Source: Acidobacteriota bacterium (GTDB taxonomy: Bacteria; Acidobacteriota; Polarisedimenticolia; J045). Taken from it: a stretch of DNA of 44,611 nucleotides. The notes below the pieces were generated by a model. The model was not told the DNA's origin. It did no database searches and saw only the letters and a program-made list of their open reading frames with translations. This document shows, one piece after another, positions 7,341-15,809 of the stretch. Every line of letters starts with the position of its first letter. Within the stretch, counting starts at the first letter, position 1. The stretch is from contig JALOKP010000012.1 in assembly GCA_025456425.1 (NCBI GenBank), forward strand, positions 1 through 44,611, given 5' to 3'. The translations under genes were made by a program, and so were the position numbers.

Positions 7341-8558
7341 GTGCAGTTCCTCTACGAGCGCGAGCCGGGGCGGCGCGAGGCCGAGTCCGAAGTCGTCGCG
7401 GCCGGCGAGCAGGAGGGCCGGCCGTTCGTCGAGCTGTCCGACACGCTCTTCTACCCCGAGGGGGGCGGGCAGCCGGCCGATCGCGGGACGATCGCCGGGG
7501 CCGCGGTGCTCGACGTGCAACGCGCCGGCGGCGCGATCCGCCACTTCCTGGAGCGACCGGTGGCGCCCGGACCGGTCCGGCTGGTCCTCGACTGGGCGCG
7601 GCGCTTCGACCACATGCAGCAGCACACGGCGCAGCACCTGCTCAGCGCGCTGGCCGAGGACCGCTTCGGCTGGAAGACCACCGCGTTCCACCTGGGGCCG
7701 GCCGTCAGCGACGTCGAGCTGGCGGTGCCGGCGCTGGCGGAGGAGCTTCGCGCGGCGCTCGAGGAAGCGGTGGCGGCCGAGATCCGCGCGGCGCGTCCCG
7801 TCCGGCCCCGGCGCGTGACGCGCGACGAGTTCGAGCGGCTGGCGGCGGTCCGGACGCGCGGGCTGCCGGACGGTCACGCGGGCGAGGTCCGACTGGTCGA
7901 GATCGAGGGGGTCGACCTGAACACCTGCGGCGGGACGCACCTGGCGAGCACGGCGGAGATCGAGGCGCTGCACCTGCTGGCGAGCGAGCCGATGCGCGGC
8001 GGGACGCGCCTCCACTTCGCCGCCGGGGGTCGCGCACGGCGGAGGATGGCGGCGCACGAGGCGCGCAATGCGCGGCTGCGGGGGCTGATCGGCGCGCCCG
8101 AGGAGGAGTTCGCGGCCGTGATGGCGGCGAAGCTGGACCAGCTCCAGGGCGCGGAGCGGCGCGCGCGGCAGCTCGAGCAGGCGCTGGCCGAGGCGACCGC
8201 CGCCGTGCTGGGCGCCGAGGCCGAGGCGTCGGGCCGGCCGGTCCTCGCGGCGCACTACGAGGACCGCGACGCGGCCTTCCTGGGCGCCGTGGCGAAGGCG
8301 CTGTCGCGCCGGCCCGGGACGCGGCTCGCGCTGCTGACCGCGGGACCCGGACCCGCCGGGCCATTCGTGCTCGTCGCGGGCGCCGACTTCGCCGGCGACC
8401 TCGGCGCGCTGGGCCGGATCGCCGCCACCGCGCTGTTCGGCCGCGGCGGCGGCAGCGGGGGGATCTTCCAGGGGAAAGCGGAACGGGTCGACCGGGGCGA
8501 GGCCGCGCGCGAGGCGCTGCAGGAGGCGTGCGAGGGCACCGCGGGCGGCGCGCCGTGA
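7341..8558 (+). CDS. AlaX-type alanyl-tRNA editing protein with DHHA1 domain
   Basis: A 405-residue free-standing editing protein. The YPEGGGQPADRG segment, the HTAQH zinc motif (about 93-97) and CGGTH (about 195) are the metal-binding signature of the AlaRS editing domain, which hydrolyses Ser/Gly-tRNA(Ala). Residues about 250-400 form a coiled segment and a DHHA1 domain (GRGGGSGGIFQGKAE), as in the long AlaX class. The start is GTG 7341 with GGAAAGGGG five to ten bases upstream. Its stop overlaps the amidotransferase start (GTGA). It diverges from the aspartase fusion. No alanyl-tRNA synthetase is in the window. Confidence 0.85.
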   Translation: MQFLYEREPGRREAESEVVAAGEQEGRPFVELSDTLFYPEGGGQPADRGTIAGAAVLDVQRAGGAIRHFLERPVAPGPVRLVLDWARRFDHMQQHTAQHLLSALAEDRFGWKTTAFHLGPAVSDVELAVPALAEELRAALEEAVAAEIRAARPVRPRRVTRDEFERLAAVRTRGLPDGHAGEVRLVEIEGVDLNTCGGTHLASTAEIEALHLLASEPMRGGTRLHFAAGGRARRRMAAHEARNARLRGLIGAPEEEFAAVMAAKLDQLQGAERRARQLEQALAEATAAVLGAEAEASGRPVLAAHYEDRDAAFLGAVAKALSRRPGTRLALLTAGPGPAGPFVLVAGADFAGDLGALGRIAATALFGRGGGSGGIFQGKAERVDRGEAAREALQEACEGTAGGAP

Positions 8559-9262
8559 GCGCACCGCGCCTCGTGATCGTCGACCCCGCGGTCGAGACCC
8601 CGGAGCTGCGCGGCGAGGCGGAGGTCGCGCGGGGCTGGCCGGGGCCGGTCACGGTGTGGCGCCCGGCGCTCGAGCCGGGGCAGGGTCCCGGCCCGGAGAC
8701 GCCGTGCGAGGCGGAGGCGGTCGTCGTCATGGGCTCGGCCGCGTCGGTGCACGACGCGCCGGAGCGGGCGCCGTGGCTCGCGCCGCTCGCGGCGTGGGTG
8801 GACCGCCTGCTGGCGCCCGACGGCCCGCGCGTTCCGCTGCTGGGGATCTGTTTCGGGCACCAGCTCGTCGCGCAGCGCGCCGGCGGCGCGGTCGGCTTCC
8901 GGGTCGACGCCGCCGCGCCGCCGCTGCGCGCGATCGTGTCGACGCGCCTTTCTGGCTGCCGCCTGCTGCCGGGCGAGCAGCCGCTGACGGTCGTCGCCAG
9001 CCACCGCGAGATCGTGACCGCGCCGCCGCCCGGCTGGGAGGTCGTCGGCCGCCGTCCCGACGGCACGCTCGACGCGCTGCAGCATCTGGTGCTGCCCTTC
9101 TTCGCGGTGCAGTTCCACCCGGAGGCCGGACCGGAGTTCCTGGCGCGCCGCCGGATCGGAGCGGACGGCCCGTCCGCGCCCGAGGCGGAGGCCGCCTTCG
9201 CCGACGGAGGGCGCCTGCTCGAGGCCTTCCGCCGACACGCGCTGGCGGCGCGCTATCCTTGA
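8555..9262 (+). CDS. class I glutamine amidotransferase-like protein
   Basis: A 235-residue protein from GTG 8555, translationally coupled to the AlaX gene (GTGA). It has the triad-type motifs: nucleophile elbow LLGICFGHQLVAQRAGG (Cys near 98) and FAVQFHPEA (His/Glu near 188). Stand-alone proteins of this type are annotated as GMP-synthase-like amidotransferases. They transfer glutamine amide nitrogen or act as gamma-glutamyl hydrolases, with unknown acceptors. No synthetase partner is adjacent, so the substrate is not assigned. Confidence 0.8.
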   Translation: MSAPRLVIVDPAVETPELRGEAEVARGWPGPVTVWRPALEPGQGPGPETPCEAEAVVVMGSAASVHDAPERAPWLAPLAAWVDRLLAPDGPRVPLLGICFGHQLVAQRAGGAVGFRVDAAAPPLRAIVSTRLSGCRLLPGEQPLTVVASHREIVTAPPPGWEVVGRRPDGTLDALQHLVLPFFAVQFHPEAGPEFLARRRIGADGPSAPEAEAAFADGGRLLEAFRRHALAARYP

Positions 9263-9269
9263 CGGCGCG

Positions 9270-10193
9270 ATGAACCGCGCCCGCAAGCTGAGCCTGCAGG
9301 ACCGCGCGGCGGTCGCGATCCTGCGCGGCGCGGGCGCGCTCCCGCCGCGCGTCGCCGACCGGCTGGGGGCCGCGGCCGGACGGCTGCTGGCGCTGGCCCG
9401 CGGCAGCCGCCGCGTGCGCGTCGCGCAGGTGAACGTCGACCTCTGCTTCCCGGACCGTTCCGCGGCCTGGCGCCGGGACGTCGTGACGAGGAGCCTGGTC
9501 CACGACGGACGCGCGGCGATGGAGGCGGCGATCGCCTGGACCCGCGAGCCCGGGGCGCTGCTGCGCTACTTCCACCCCCCGGACGGGGAAGAGCACCTCA
9601 CCGCACCGCTCGCCGCGGGTCGCGGCGTGCTGCTGCTGGCGCCGCACATGGGGGCGTGGGAGGCCGTCAACCACTACATCACGGCCCGCACGCCGATGAC
9701 GATCATGTACCTTCCCAACGAGCGGCCGGGACTCGACGCGCTGATCCACGCCGGCCGCAACCGGCACGGCGCGACGCTGGTCCCGGCCAGCGAGCGGGGG
9801 GTGCGCGCGGTGCTGAAGACGCTGCGCGCGGGCGGCGTGTCGGCGATCCTGCCCGACCAGGTTCCCGACCCCTCGGCCGGCGTCTTCGCGCCGCTCTTCG
9901 GGCACCCGACGCTGACCGCGACGCTGGCCTCGAAGCTGCTGCGCGTCGCGAAGGCGGCCGCGGTCACGCTCGTCTGCCTGCGCGACGAGGGGCGGCCCGG
10001 CTTTCGGGCGACCTACCGGCCGGCCGACCCGCTGATCTCCGACGACGACCTGGTCGCGTCGGTCACCGGCCTCAATCGCAGCGTCGAGGCGGCGATCGCG
10101 CTGGACCCCGGGCAGTACCACTGGGCCTACCGTCGCTTCAAGCGCCCGCCCCCCGGCCAGCGCGACCCGTACGACGGCCGCCTCGCGCGCTAG
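9270..10193 (+). CDS. LpxL/HtrB-family lipid acyltransferase
   Basis: A 307-residue member of the lysophospholipid acyltransferase superfamily, as in lipid A secondary acylation. The catalytic H-x4-E is in LLLAPHMGAWEAVN (about 126-131). Downstream blocks typical of LpxL-like proteins are present, including ILPDQVPDPSAGVFAPLFG and YHWAYRRFKRPP at the C-terminus. It probably acts at the inner membrane and implies a lipid A-type outer membrane. It begins seven bases after the amidotransferase stop. A TATCCT hexamer (9254-9259) inside the end of that gene may be its own promoter. The stop TAG is part of a CTAG shared with the convergent gene. Confidence 0.82.
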   Translation: MNRARKLSLQDRAAVAILRGAGALPPRVADRLGAAAGRLLALARGSRRVRVAQVNVDLCFPDRSAAWRRDVVTRSLVHDGRAAMEAAIAWTREPGALLRYFHPPDGEEHLTAPLAAGRGVLLLAPHMGAWEAVNHYITARTPMTIMYLPNERPGLDALIHAGRNRHGATLVPASERGVRAVLKTLRAGGVSAILPDQVPDPSAGVFAPLFGHPTLTATLASKLLRVAKAAAVTLVCLRDEGRPGFRATYRPADPLISDDDLVASVTGLNRSVEAAIALDPGQYHWAYRRFKRPPPGQRDPYDGRLAR

Positions 10194-10942
10194 TCCACCG
10201 CCGGAAGCAGCGCGACGACGCGCGCCGGCGCACCGCTGCCGCCGCGGATCGGCAGCGGCAGCGCGACGACGAGGAAGCCGCGCGCCGGCAGCGTCTCCAG
10301 CCGCGCGAGGTTCTCGACCACGACGACGCCGCGCGGCAGCAGCGCGCGGTGCGCCGCCATGTCGGGCGAGTCGCCCGGGTCGATCCCGGCGCTGTCGATC
10401 CCGATCGCGCCGATCTCGCGCTCGTCCGCCAGCCAGCGCGCCGCCTCGCCGTCGAGGCCCGGAAAGGCCAGCGCCGCCGCGCCGGCAGCGGAGCGGTCGG
10501 CACTGCCGAGGTACCGCAGCGGATCCCCCCAGCGCGCCGACCAGCCGGTCGCGACCAGTACCGTCGAGCCACGCGCGATCCGGCCGTGCCGCGCCTCCCA
10601 GGCCTCGAACACCGGCCGCGTCACCCGCGCCCGCGAGTCGTCGCCGACCGCGTCGCGCGCGTCGACGCAGGCCCCCTCCGCGACGAGCCGCTCGAGCGGC
10701 AGGGCCTCGACCGTTTGCCCGGCCGCCACGACGTGCGCCGGGGCGTCGAGGTGCGTCCCGAAGTGCTCCGGGCTGGAGAAGCGGTGCCAGACGACGCGTG
10801 TCCCGTCCGGCAGCGACGCGACCTCGGGCGGCTCCAGCCGGAACGGCGACTCGCCCGGCCACGAGCAGCCGGCGGCGTCGAGCGGGTGCGTCAGGTCGAT
10901 CGCGCGGAACCGGGGCCGGGGCAGGGGCGTCGTCGTGTCCAT
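10190..10942 (-). CDS. cyclase-family (kynurenine formamidase-like) hydrolase
   Basis: A 250-residue metal-dependent hydrolase of the cyclase/KynB family. The hallmark HxGTHxDxPxH motif is seen as HFGTHLDAPAH near 60-70. The family hydrolyses N-formylkynurenine, isatin and similar compounds. No kynurenine-pathway neighbour is visible, so the substrate is open. The stop lies in a CTAG tetramer shared with the convergent acyltransferase. The promoter hexamer TACGAT is six bases before the ATG, predicting a leaderless mRNA divergent from truA. Confidence 0.82.
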   Translation of the reverse strand: MDTTTPLPRPRFRAIDLTHPLDAAGCSWPGESPFRLEPPEVASLPDGTRVVWHRFSSPEHFGTHLDAPAHVVAAGQTVEALPLERLVAEGACVDARDAVGDDSRARVTRPVFEAWEARHGRIARGSTVLVATGWSARWGDPLRYLGSADRSAAGAAALAFPGLDGEAARWLADEREIGAIGIDSAGIDPGDSPDMAAHRALLPRGVVVVENLARLETLPARGFLVVALPLPIRGGSGAPARVVALLPAVD

Positions 10943-10948
10943 GCCCCG

Positions 10949-10954
10949 ATCGTA
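10949..10954 (-). promoter_or_regulatory. leaderless -10 element TACGAT of the cyclase-family gene
   Basis: TACGAT ends six bases before ATG 10942 on the minus strand, so the expected transcription start is at the start codon itself. No Shine-Dalgarno is present. Confidence 0.5.
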
Positions 10955-10968
10955 GCCCGGCCCGCGTG

Positions 10969-10974
10969 CATAAT
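10969..10974 (+). promoter_or_regulatory. leaderless -10 element CATAAT of truA
   Basis: CATAAT matches TATAAT at 5 of 6 positions and ends six bases before ATG 10981. The predicted transcription start coincides with the A of the start codon. There is no Shine-Dalgarno and no clear -35. The hexamer starts 15 bases from the divergent one at 10949-10954. Confidence 0.55.
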
Positions 10975-10980
10975 GCAGCC

Positions 10981-12018
10981 ATGCCCACCTATCGCCTGAT
11001 CGTCGAGTACGAGGGGACGCGCTACCGCGGCTGGCAGGAGCAGGAGAACGCCCGGACCGTCGGCGGCGAGCTGCGGCGTGCGCTCTCCCGCGTCGCCGGT
11101 CCGGTGCTCGAGCTCGGCGCCTCGGGGCGCACCGACGCCGGCGTGCACGCGCTGGCCCAGGTGGCGCACCTGCGGCTGGGGCGCGCGATCGACGCCACCG
11201 TAGTCCGGCGCCAGCTCAACGACCTGCTGCCGATGGACATCGAGGTCCTGGGGATCGACCTGGCGCCCGAGCGTTTTCACGCGCGCCACGACGCGCTGTC
11301 CCGCAGCTACGTCTACCAGCTCTCGCGGCGCCGCACCGCCTTCGCCAAGCCCTTCGTCTGGTGGGTCAAGCGGCCGCTCGACACCGGCCGCCTGCAGGAC
11401 GCCTGGTCGATGCTGGTCGGCCGGCACGACTTCGCGCGGTTCTGCGAGCAGCCGGAATCGCACCCCAGCACCGTCGTCGTCGTCGAGCGGGCCGAGGTCG
11501 CCGAGGAGGGGGACCTCGTGCTGCTGAGGGTCGTCGCCTCGCATTTCCTGTGGAAGATGGTGCGGCGGCTGGTCGGGACCGCGGTCGAGGTCGGGGCGGG
11601 CGACCTGCCGGCCGACCTGCTCGCGCACGTGATCGCGTGCTACGAGCTGCCGGCGGCGACCGGCGGCCCCGCGGCCTGGACCGCGCCCCCCTCGGGGCTG
11701 TTTCTCGAGCGCGTGATCTACGCGGGCGATCCGCCGCTGGCGCCCCTGGCCGCGATCACCCCGGTCACGACGGCACGCGCGGGAAACCCGGTGCTGGCCG
11801 TCAGGACAGAGAGCCGAGCCGGCTCACGACCTGCTCCCGAAAAAGGGCGTCGCGACGATAGATCCCGTGGCAGCGCCGGCAGACCGGCTGGGGCGGCCCC
11901 TCGGCGTGCGGGAGCAGGACCGCGCGCGACCGGGCGGCCGCGGGACGGCGCTCCTCGCACAGGGGGCAAAGGAAGACCGGGTCCGCCGCGGCGGCCGGGA
12001 GGGGCGCGGGCCGGTTAG
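10981..12018 (+). CDS. truA: tRNA pseudouridine(38-40) synthase TruA with abnormal C-terminal read-on
   Basis: TruA isomerises U38-U40 in the tRNA anticodon arm. Residues 1-260 are a complete family match: YRLIVEYEGTRYRGWQEQ, the catalytic Asp in GASGRTDAGVHALAQVAH (about 51), RSYVYQLSRR, FLWKMVRRLVGTAVEVG and PPSGLFLERVIYAGDPP near the usual end. The frame then runs 85 more residues of Arg/Gly/Pro-rich low-complexity sequence. About 218 bases of this are antisense to the convergent unknown gene, which ends at 11801. Family members normally stop soon after the GLFLERV block (about 245-270 residues). The tail is probably not functional and reflects loss of the original stop or a sequence error. 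Confidence 0.85.
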   Translation: MPTYRLIVEYEGTRYRGWQEQENARTVGGELRRALSRVAGPVLELGASGRTDAGVHALAQVAHLRLGRAIDATVVRRQLNDLLPMDIEVLGIDLAPERFHARHDALSRSYVYQLSRRRTAFAKPFVWWVKRPLDTGRLQDAWSMLVGRHDFARFCEQPESHPSTVVVVERAEVAEEGDLVLLRVVASHFLWKMVRRLVGTAVEVGAGDLPADLLAHVIACYELPAATGGPAAWTAPPSGLFLERVIYAGDPPLAPLAAITPVTTARAGNPVLAVRTESRAGSRPAPEKGRRDDRSRGSAGRPAGAAPRRAGAGPRATGRPRDGAPRTGGKGRPGPPRRPGGARAG

Positions 12019-14107
12019 CGGGGTCCGCGCCCTCGCCCAGCACCGAGGCCAGTGCGGAGGCCTGTTCGGGCGAGGGCAGGGCGGCGAAGCGCCCGGGCCA
12101 GCTGCGCACGAAATCCTCCGCCTCCGGGCCGGCGGGGAAGGGGCGGCGCCCCTCCTCGGACGACGCGAGCCGGCGCGGCTGCTCCGGGCAGCGCGCCGCG
12201 CAGCGCGCGAGGCAGACGTCGAAGAGCAACGCGAGCGTCGCCCGGCCGAGCCCCTCGACCAACCGCGCCAGGTCGGGGTCGTGGGCCGGCGGCATCCAGC
12301 CGAGGTCGTGCAGCAAGGCGCGGTAGTCGTCCGACAGTTCGGCCAGCAGCGCCTCGCGGCTGTCGTCCTGCTCGCGCGCGCCGTCCCGCCCGCCGAGCCA
12401 GCGCGTCGCGACCCGGGTCCCGGTCTGCGCCATCGCGAAGGCTGCGTCCTGCACCCGGTCGTCGTGCGGGCGCTCGCGCGGCGGCAGCCGAGAGGCCCAG
12501 ACCTCGAAGGCGCGAAGCAGGATCCAGGCCAGGTCGACCGCGAAGATCCGCGCCTTGGTTGGTCGGCGCCGGCCGAGCATCATCCCCATCACGGTCGTGC
12601 GCGAAGGGACCTCGGAGCGCGGCGCGAGGAAGTAGTGGCCGGGGTGCAGGCTCTCGCGCACCAGCCGGCGCACCAGCGGCACATCGGCGAAGCGTCCTTG
12701 GGCCAACGCGGACGTGACCGCCAGAGCGGCCGCGGCCTGCCCGGTTTCGCCGGCCGCGAGGTGGGCCACCGCGTTGTGGGCCAGAAGGCGCGCCAGGCGG
12801 CGCGGCTCGCCGGCGCGGCGCAGCGCTTCGGCGGCGCGGGTGACGGTCGCGTCGTCCGGCGGCGCGCTGGGCCGCGAACGGGCCAGGAGGCCCAGCCGGA
12901 ACTCGTCGAGCGCGTGCTCGCCCGCGTCGTAGCCCCAGTCGGCGTAGCCGGGCGCGTCGAGCAGGCGGTCCGAGCCCGCGAGCAGGTCGTCCGTCGTGGC
13001 CGCAGTTTCGGCGTGCGGCTCGGCCGCGCGCGGCGCGAGGTCCGCCAGCGGATCGAGCAGCCGCCGGGCTGCGAGGTGGTCACGGGGGGCGGTCCGCCCG
13101 TCGCGCAGGTCGGCCCGCTCGGCCTCGAGCACCATCGCCCACGCGGCCGGGACCGCGATCTCGAAGAGCAGGGGCCCGTCCGCCGGATCGTCGCCGGCGG
13201 CCAGTCCGTCGTAGCGCCCGACCTCGTGCCCCGCGAGCGACAGCGCGTCGCGCACGCCGGCGTCGAGGCTCAGCAGGAAGAGCGCGGAGCGGGGCCGCTG
13301 CCCCGCGAGCCGGAAGTCGAAGCGCAGCGGGAAGACGCCCGTTCCGTCGCAGAACCCGACCCGGGCCGTCCAGCCCGTCGGGACGCGGTTCGGGTCGGCC
13401 TCGGCCGCCAGCACCGCCAGCGCGCCGGTGATCAGGTCGCGCTCCTCCGAGCCGCGCGGCACGACCCGCCGCAGGCCGGCGCGCGCCGCGGCGTGCGCGG
13501 TGCGGGCCATCGCCTCGAGCAGGAAGAGCCGCAGCGCCGGGTCGCGCTCGACCTCCAGCAGCATCTCGAACATCGCCGCGCGCGCCTCCGGGTCGCGCAG
13601 CTCCTCGTCCTGCAGCGCGATCCAGCCGGCCCGCTCGTCGCGTGGGGCGACCTGGTAGAGACGCGCCAGAGGGTAGCGCAGTGCCGGCTCCTCCGAGACG
13701 AAGCGGGCCTGCCAGCGCAGGACCAGCGCGGTGACGTCGCCGGCGGTCAGCAGGTCGGGCTGGTCGTGGCCGAGCAGCACGAGCGCGCTGGCGACGCGGG
13801 CCGATTCAGGGGCGTGCGGGTCGTTGGCGACCGCCGCCAGGGCCGGATCGTCCTCGGGGCGCGCCAGCCGTCCCAGCACCTCGAGCGCGGCGACCTCGTC
13901 GGCGACCCGTCCCTCGCGGTGCAGCAGCAGGATCTGGCGCACGGCGAGGCTGCGGCGCTTGGAGAGTTCGGCCAGGGCGCGATCGAACTGCGCGACGTTC
14001 CAGGCCGGGTGGCGCATCAGGTCGCCGAGCAGGTTGCGCACGGCACGCCGCGCCGCGAAGGGAGAATGATCGACCCTCCCGGCGTCTCCACCCCGGATCC
14101 GACCCAT
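11801..14107 (-). CDS. large unknown protein with helical repeats and a C-terminal CxxC zinc-ribbon-like module
   Basis: A 768-residue protein I do not recognise. Residues 1-200 are alpha-helical and repeat-like, HEAT-type in feel (AALEVLGRLARPEDDPALAAVANDPHAPESARVASALVLLG). About 230-330 is a more mixed segment. About 420-650 is again helical and includes a conserved-looking core (LAPRSEVPSRTTVMGMMLGRR). The C-terminus carries FLCPLCEERRP and, 25 residues later, VCRRCHGIYRR: two CxxC pairs that could bind zinc. There is no signal peptide or membrane span. The 3' 218 bases are overlapped by the truA read-on frame. The promoter looks leaderless (TATCCT, seven bases from ATG). Codon use matches the neighbours. 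Confidence 0.72.
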   Translation of the reverse strand: MGRIRGGDAGRVDHSPFAARRAVRNLLGDLMRHPAWNVAQFDRALAELSKRRSLAVRQILLLHREGRVADEVAALEVLGRLARPEDDPALAAVANDPHAPESARVASALVLLGHDQPDLLTAGDVTALVLRWQARFVSEEPALRYPLARLYQVAPRDERAGWIALQDEELRDPEARAAMFEMLLEVERDPALRLFLLEAMARTAHAAARAGLRRVVPRGSEERDLITGALAVLAAEADPNRVPTGWTARVGFCDGTGVFPLRFDFRLAGQRPRSALFLLSLDAGVRDALSLAGHEVGRYDGLAAGDDPADGPLLFEIAVPAAWAMVLEAERADLRDGRTAPRDHLAARRLLDPLADLAPRAAEPHAETAATTDDLLAGSDRLLDAPGYADWGYDAGEHALDEFRLGLLARSRPSAPPDDATVTRAAEALRRAGEPRRLARLLAHNAVAHLAAGETGQAAAALAVTSALAQGRFADVPLVRRLVRESLHPGHYFLAPRSEVPSRTTVMGMMLGRRRPTKARIFAVDLAWILLRAFEVWASRLPPRERPHDDRVQDAAFAMAQTGTRVATRWLGGRDGAREQDDSREALLAELSDDYRALLHDLGWMPPAHDPDLARLVEGLGRATLALLFDVCLARCAARCPEQPRRLASSEEGRRPFPAGPEAEDFVRSWPGRFAALPSPEQASALASVLGEGADPANRPAPLPAAAADPVFLCPLCEERRPAAARSRAVLLPHAEGPPQPVCRRCHGIYRRDALFREQVVSRLGSLS

Positions 14108-14114
14108 GCCCGGC

Positions 14115-14144
14115 AGGATAGCCCGCCCCCCGCCGCCTCACCAA
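14115..14144 (-). promoter_or_regulatory. promoter of the unknown 768-residue protein, leaderless
   Basis: On the minus strand TTGGTG (14144-14139), an 18-base spacer and TATCCT (14120-14115) end seven bases before ATG 14107. The -35 matches poorly and the -10 matches TATAAT at 4 of 6. Confidence 0.45.
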
Positions 14145-14207
14145 CGTCCCGAGGGGGGAAGCCGCTCCGCGCGCCGGGGTGCCCATGAAGGCGGGGGTTC
14201 CCGGTGA

Positions 14208-14227
14208 TAGAGTGGCGCTTCCGCGCC
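14208..14227 (+). promoter_or_regulatory. -10-like TAGAGT and following small hairpin before the GWxTD gene
   Basis: TAGAGT (14208-14213) is followed directly by a 5-bp stem GGCGC-TTCC-GCGCC (14214-14227). It lies downstream of an ATG at 14179, which favours the later start at 14269 for the GWxTD gene. The -35 is unclear. Confidence 0.35.
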
Positions 14228-14268
14228 GGCGTATCCCCCGCTCGACCGGCGCCACGAGGTCGAACCCG

Positions 14269-15774
14269 ATGAGGAAGCTCGCGAGGACCGCCGGCGTGGC
14301 GGTGCTGGCCGCTGCGACATTCGCCCTGGCCCTGGCCGCCGAGACCCCGCCCCCCGCGAAGCCCGCGGCCGCGCCGCCACCGCCCAAGGCCTCGCTGCGC
14401 GACGCGCAGGACCGGCCGGTGCTGGCCTTCGCGCAGGGGCCGGCGTCGCTGCTGATGACCCCCCAGGAGGTCCTCGCCTACGGCAAGCTGGTCGACCTGG
14501 GCCAGCGGCGCGGCTTCATCGAGCGTTTCTGGGGCTCGATGGCCGTCAACTGCCTGCCCGGGACCAATCCCCTGCGGGACCAGTACTGGCAGCGTGCCGA
14601 CGAGGCCATGGTCAAGTTCGGCGACGAGGGGCTGCCCGGCTGGGCCACCGACCGCGGGCGCATCTACGTGCTGGCGGGACCGCCCGAGAAGGAAGAGCCG
14701 TTTGCCGCCAAGGCGACCTGGGGCGACGCCCGCGGCCTGGCCTGGACCTACCCGGAGCGGCCGGGCGTGCCGCAGGCGATCTACTTCGTCGAGCAGCGCG
14801 GCCGCTGGGTCTACGCCGGCGCGTCGGACACCGCGGCCGCCGCGCCGCCCGCCACGCTCGCGCCCGGGCAGTGGGCCGAGAACGTCCAGAAGATGGCCAC
14901 CGCCTTCCGCTCGACGGGCTGCGTCCTGACCCCCGAGCAGGCGGCCGAACGGGCCCGCGTGGCCTGGCGCGGCACCCTGTACGACGAGGCGGGGAAGGTC
15001 CTGGCCGGCGAGAAGCCCGCCGTCGCCCAGCCGATCGAACCGCAGGCCTGGTTCTTCCCGGCCGAGGGGGACTCGACGCTGATCTGGCTGGCGGTCCCGC
15101 TCGACGGGCCGCTGCCGATCGGCTCGAAGCTGGTTGCGATGCTGCGCAGCGACTCCGGCGACGACGTCGCCTACGCGCTGGGGACCGACGACTTCCCGTT
15201 CGAGGTCCGGCCGCTGGTCGACCGGCACGTCGGGCTGGCGGCGCGGCCGCTGCCGCCGGGCAAGTACGCGCTGGTGATCGGCCGCACCGCCGAGGATGGG
15301 ACGACCACGCTGCACCACGCGGGACAGCAGATGGTCGCGCGCCTGCCGCTCGACACGCTGCGCACGACCAGCGTGGTGCTGGCGCAGGAGGTCAGCCCGG
15401 TCGAGGCCGGTGGCGCCCGGGATCCGTTCCAGATCGGTTCGTGGCGGGTGCTCCCGCGCGCCGACCGCACGCTCAAGCGCGGTGACAAGTTCTGGCTGGT
15501 CTACAAGGTGCTCGGCGCGGCGAAGGACGCCGCGGGCCAGAACAACCTGCAGGTGACCTACCAGTTCCGCGGGCGGATGCAGCCGACCGCGCAGTGGCAG
15601 CCGATCGGCCAGCCGATCGTCCGCGACCTGACCTCCGACACGACCGCGATCGAGTTCCCCACGAGCCCGCAGTGGCCGCCGACCGCGGAGTACAGGGTGG
15701 AGATCCTGGTCGCCGACAAGCTCGCGGGCGGCGCTCCGTTCAAGATCGAGGTTCCGTTTGCGCTGAAGCCCTGA
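14269..15774 (+). CDS. GWxTD domain-containing exported protein
   Basis: A 501-residue protein from ATG 14269. It starts MRKLARTAGVAVLAAATFALALA, a signal peptide, followed by a Pro/Ala-rich linker. An earlier in-frame ATG at 14179 would bury the signal peptide and precede the apparent promoter. The GWxTD signature is GWATDRGRIYVLAGPPEK near 124, with the preceding FIERFWGSMAVNCLPGTNPLRDQYWQRADEA block. The rest (about 250-500) is beta-rich. The GWxTD family is common in Acidobacteriota, Gemmatimonadota and related phyla and has no established function. It is followed by a YggX-like gene after 35 bases, with a purine-rich ribosome site between, suggesting co-transcription. Confidence 0.85.
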   Translation: MRKLARTAGVAVLAAATFALALAAETPPPAKPAAAPPPPKASLRDAQDRPVLAFAQGPASLLMTPQEVLAYGKLVDLGQRRGFIERFWGSMAVNCLPGTNPLRDQYWQRADEAMVKFGDEGLPGWATDRGRIYVLAGPPEKEEPFAAKATWGDARGLAWTYPERPGVPQAIYFVEQRGRWVYAGASDTAAAAPPATLAPGQWAENVQKMATAFRSTGCVLTPEQAAERARVAWRGTLYDEAGKVLAGEKPAVAQPIEPQAWFFPAEGDSTLIWLAVPLDGPLPIGSKLVAMLRSDSGDDVAYALGTDDFPFEVRPLVDRHVGLAARPLPPGKYALVIGRTAEDGTTTLHHAGQQMVARLPLDTLRTTSVVLAQEVSPVEAGGARDPFQIGSWRVLPRADRTLKRGDKFWLVYKVLGAAKDAAGQNNLQVTYQFRGRMQPTAQWQPIGQPIVRDLTSDTTAIEFPTSPQWPPTAEYRVEILVADKLAGGAPFKIEVPFALKP

Positions 15775-15809
15775 GACCGGGCCGCGGCCCGCCGGGAGAG
15801 AGGGACGAG

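Noticed and set aside
5166-9262. Very long open frames overlapping aspA, the AlaX gene and their neighbours on both strands
   Set aside because: Their translations are Arg/Gly/Ala/Pro-rich without motifs, and the true genes are recognised in other frames. High GC removes stop codons from the shadow frames.
14179-14268. Earlier ATG for the GWxTD protein
   Set aside because: It adds 30 residues before an obvious signal peptide and lies upstream of the likely promoter.
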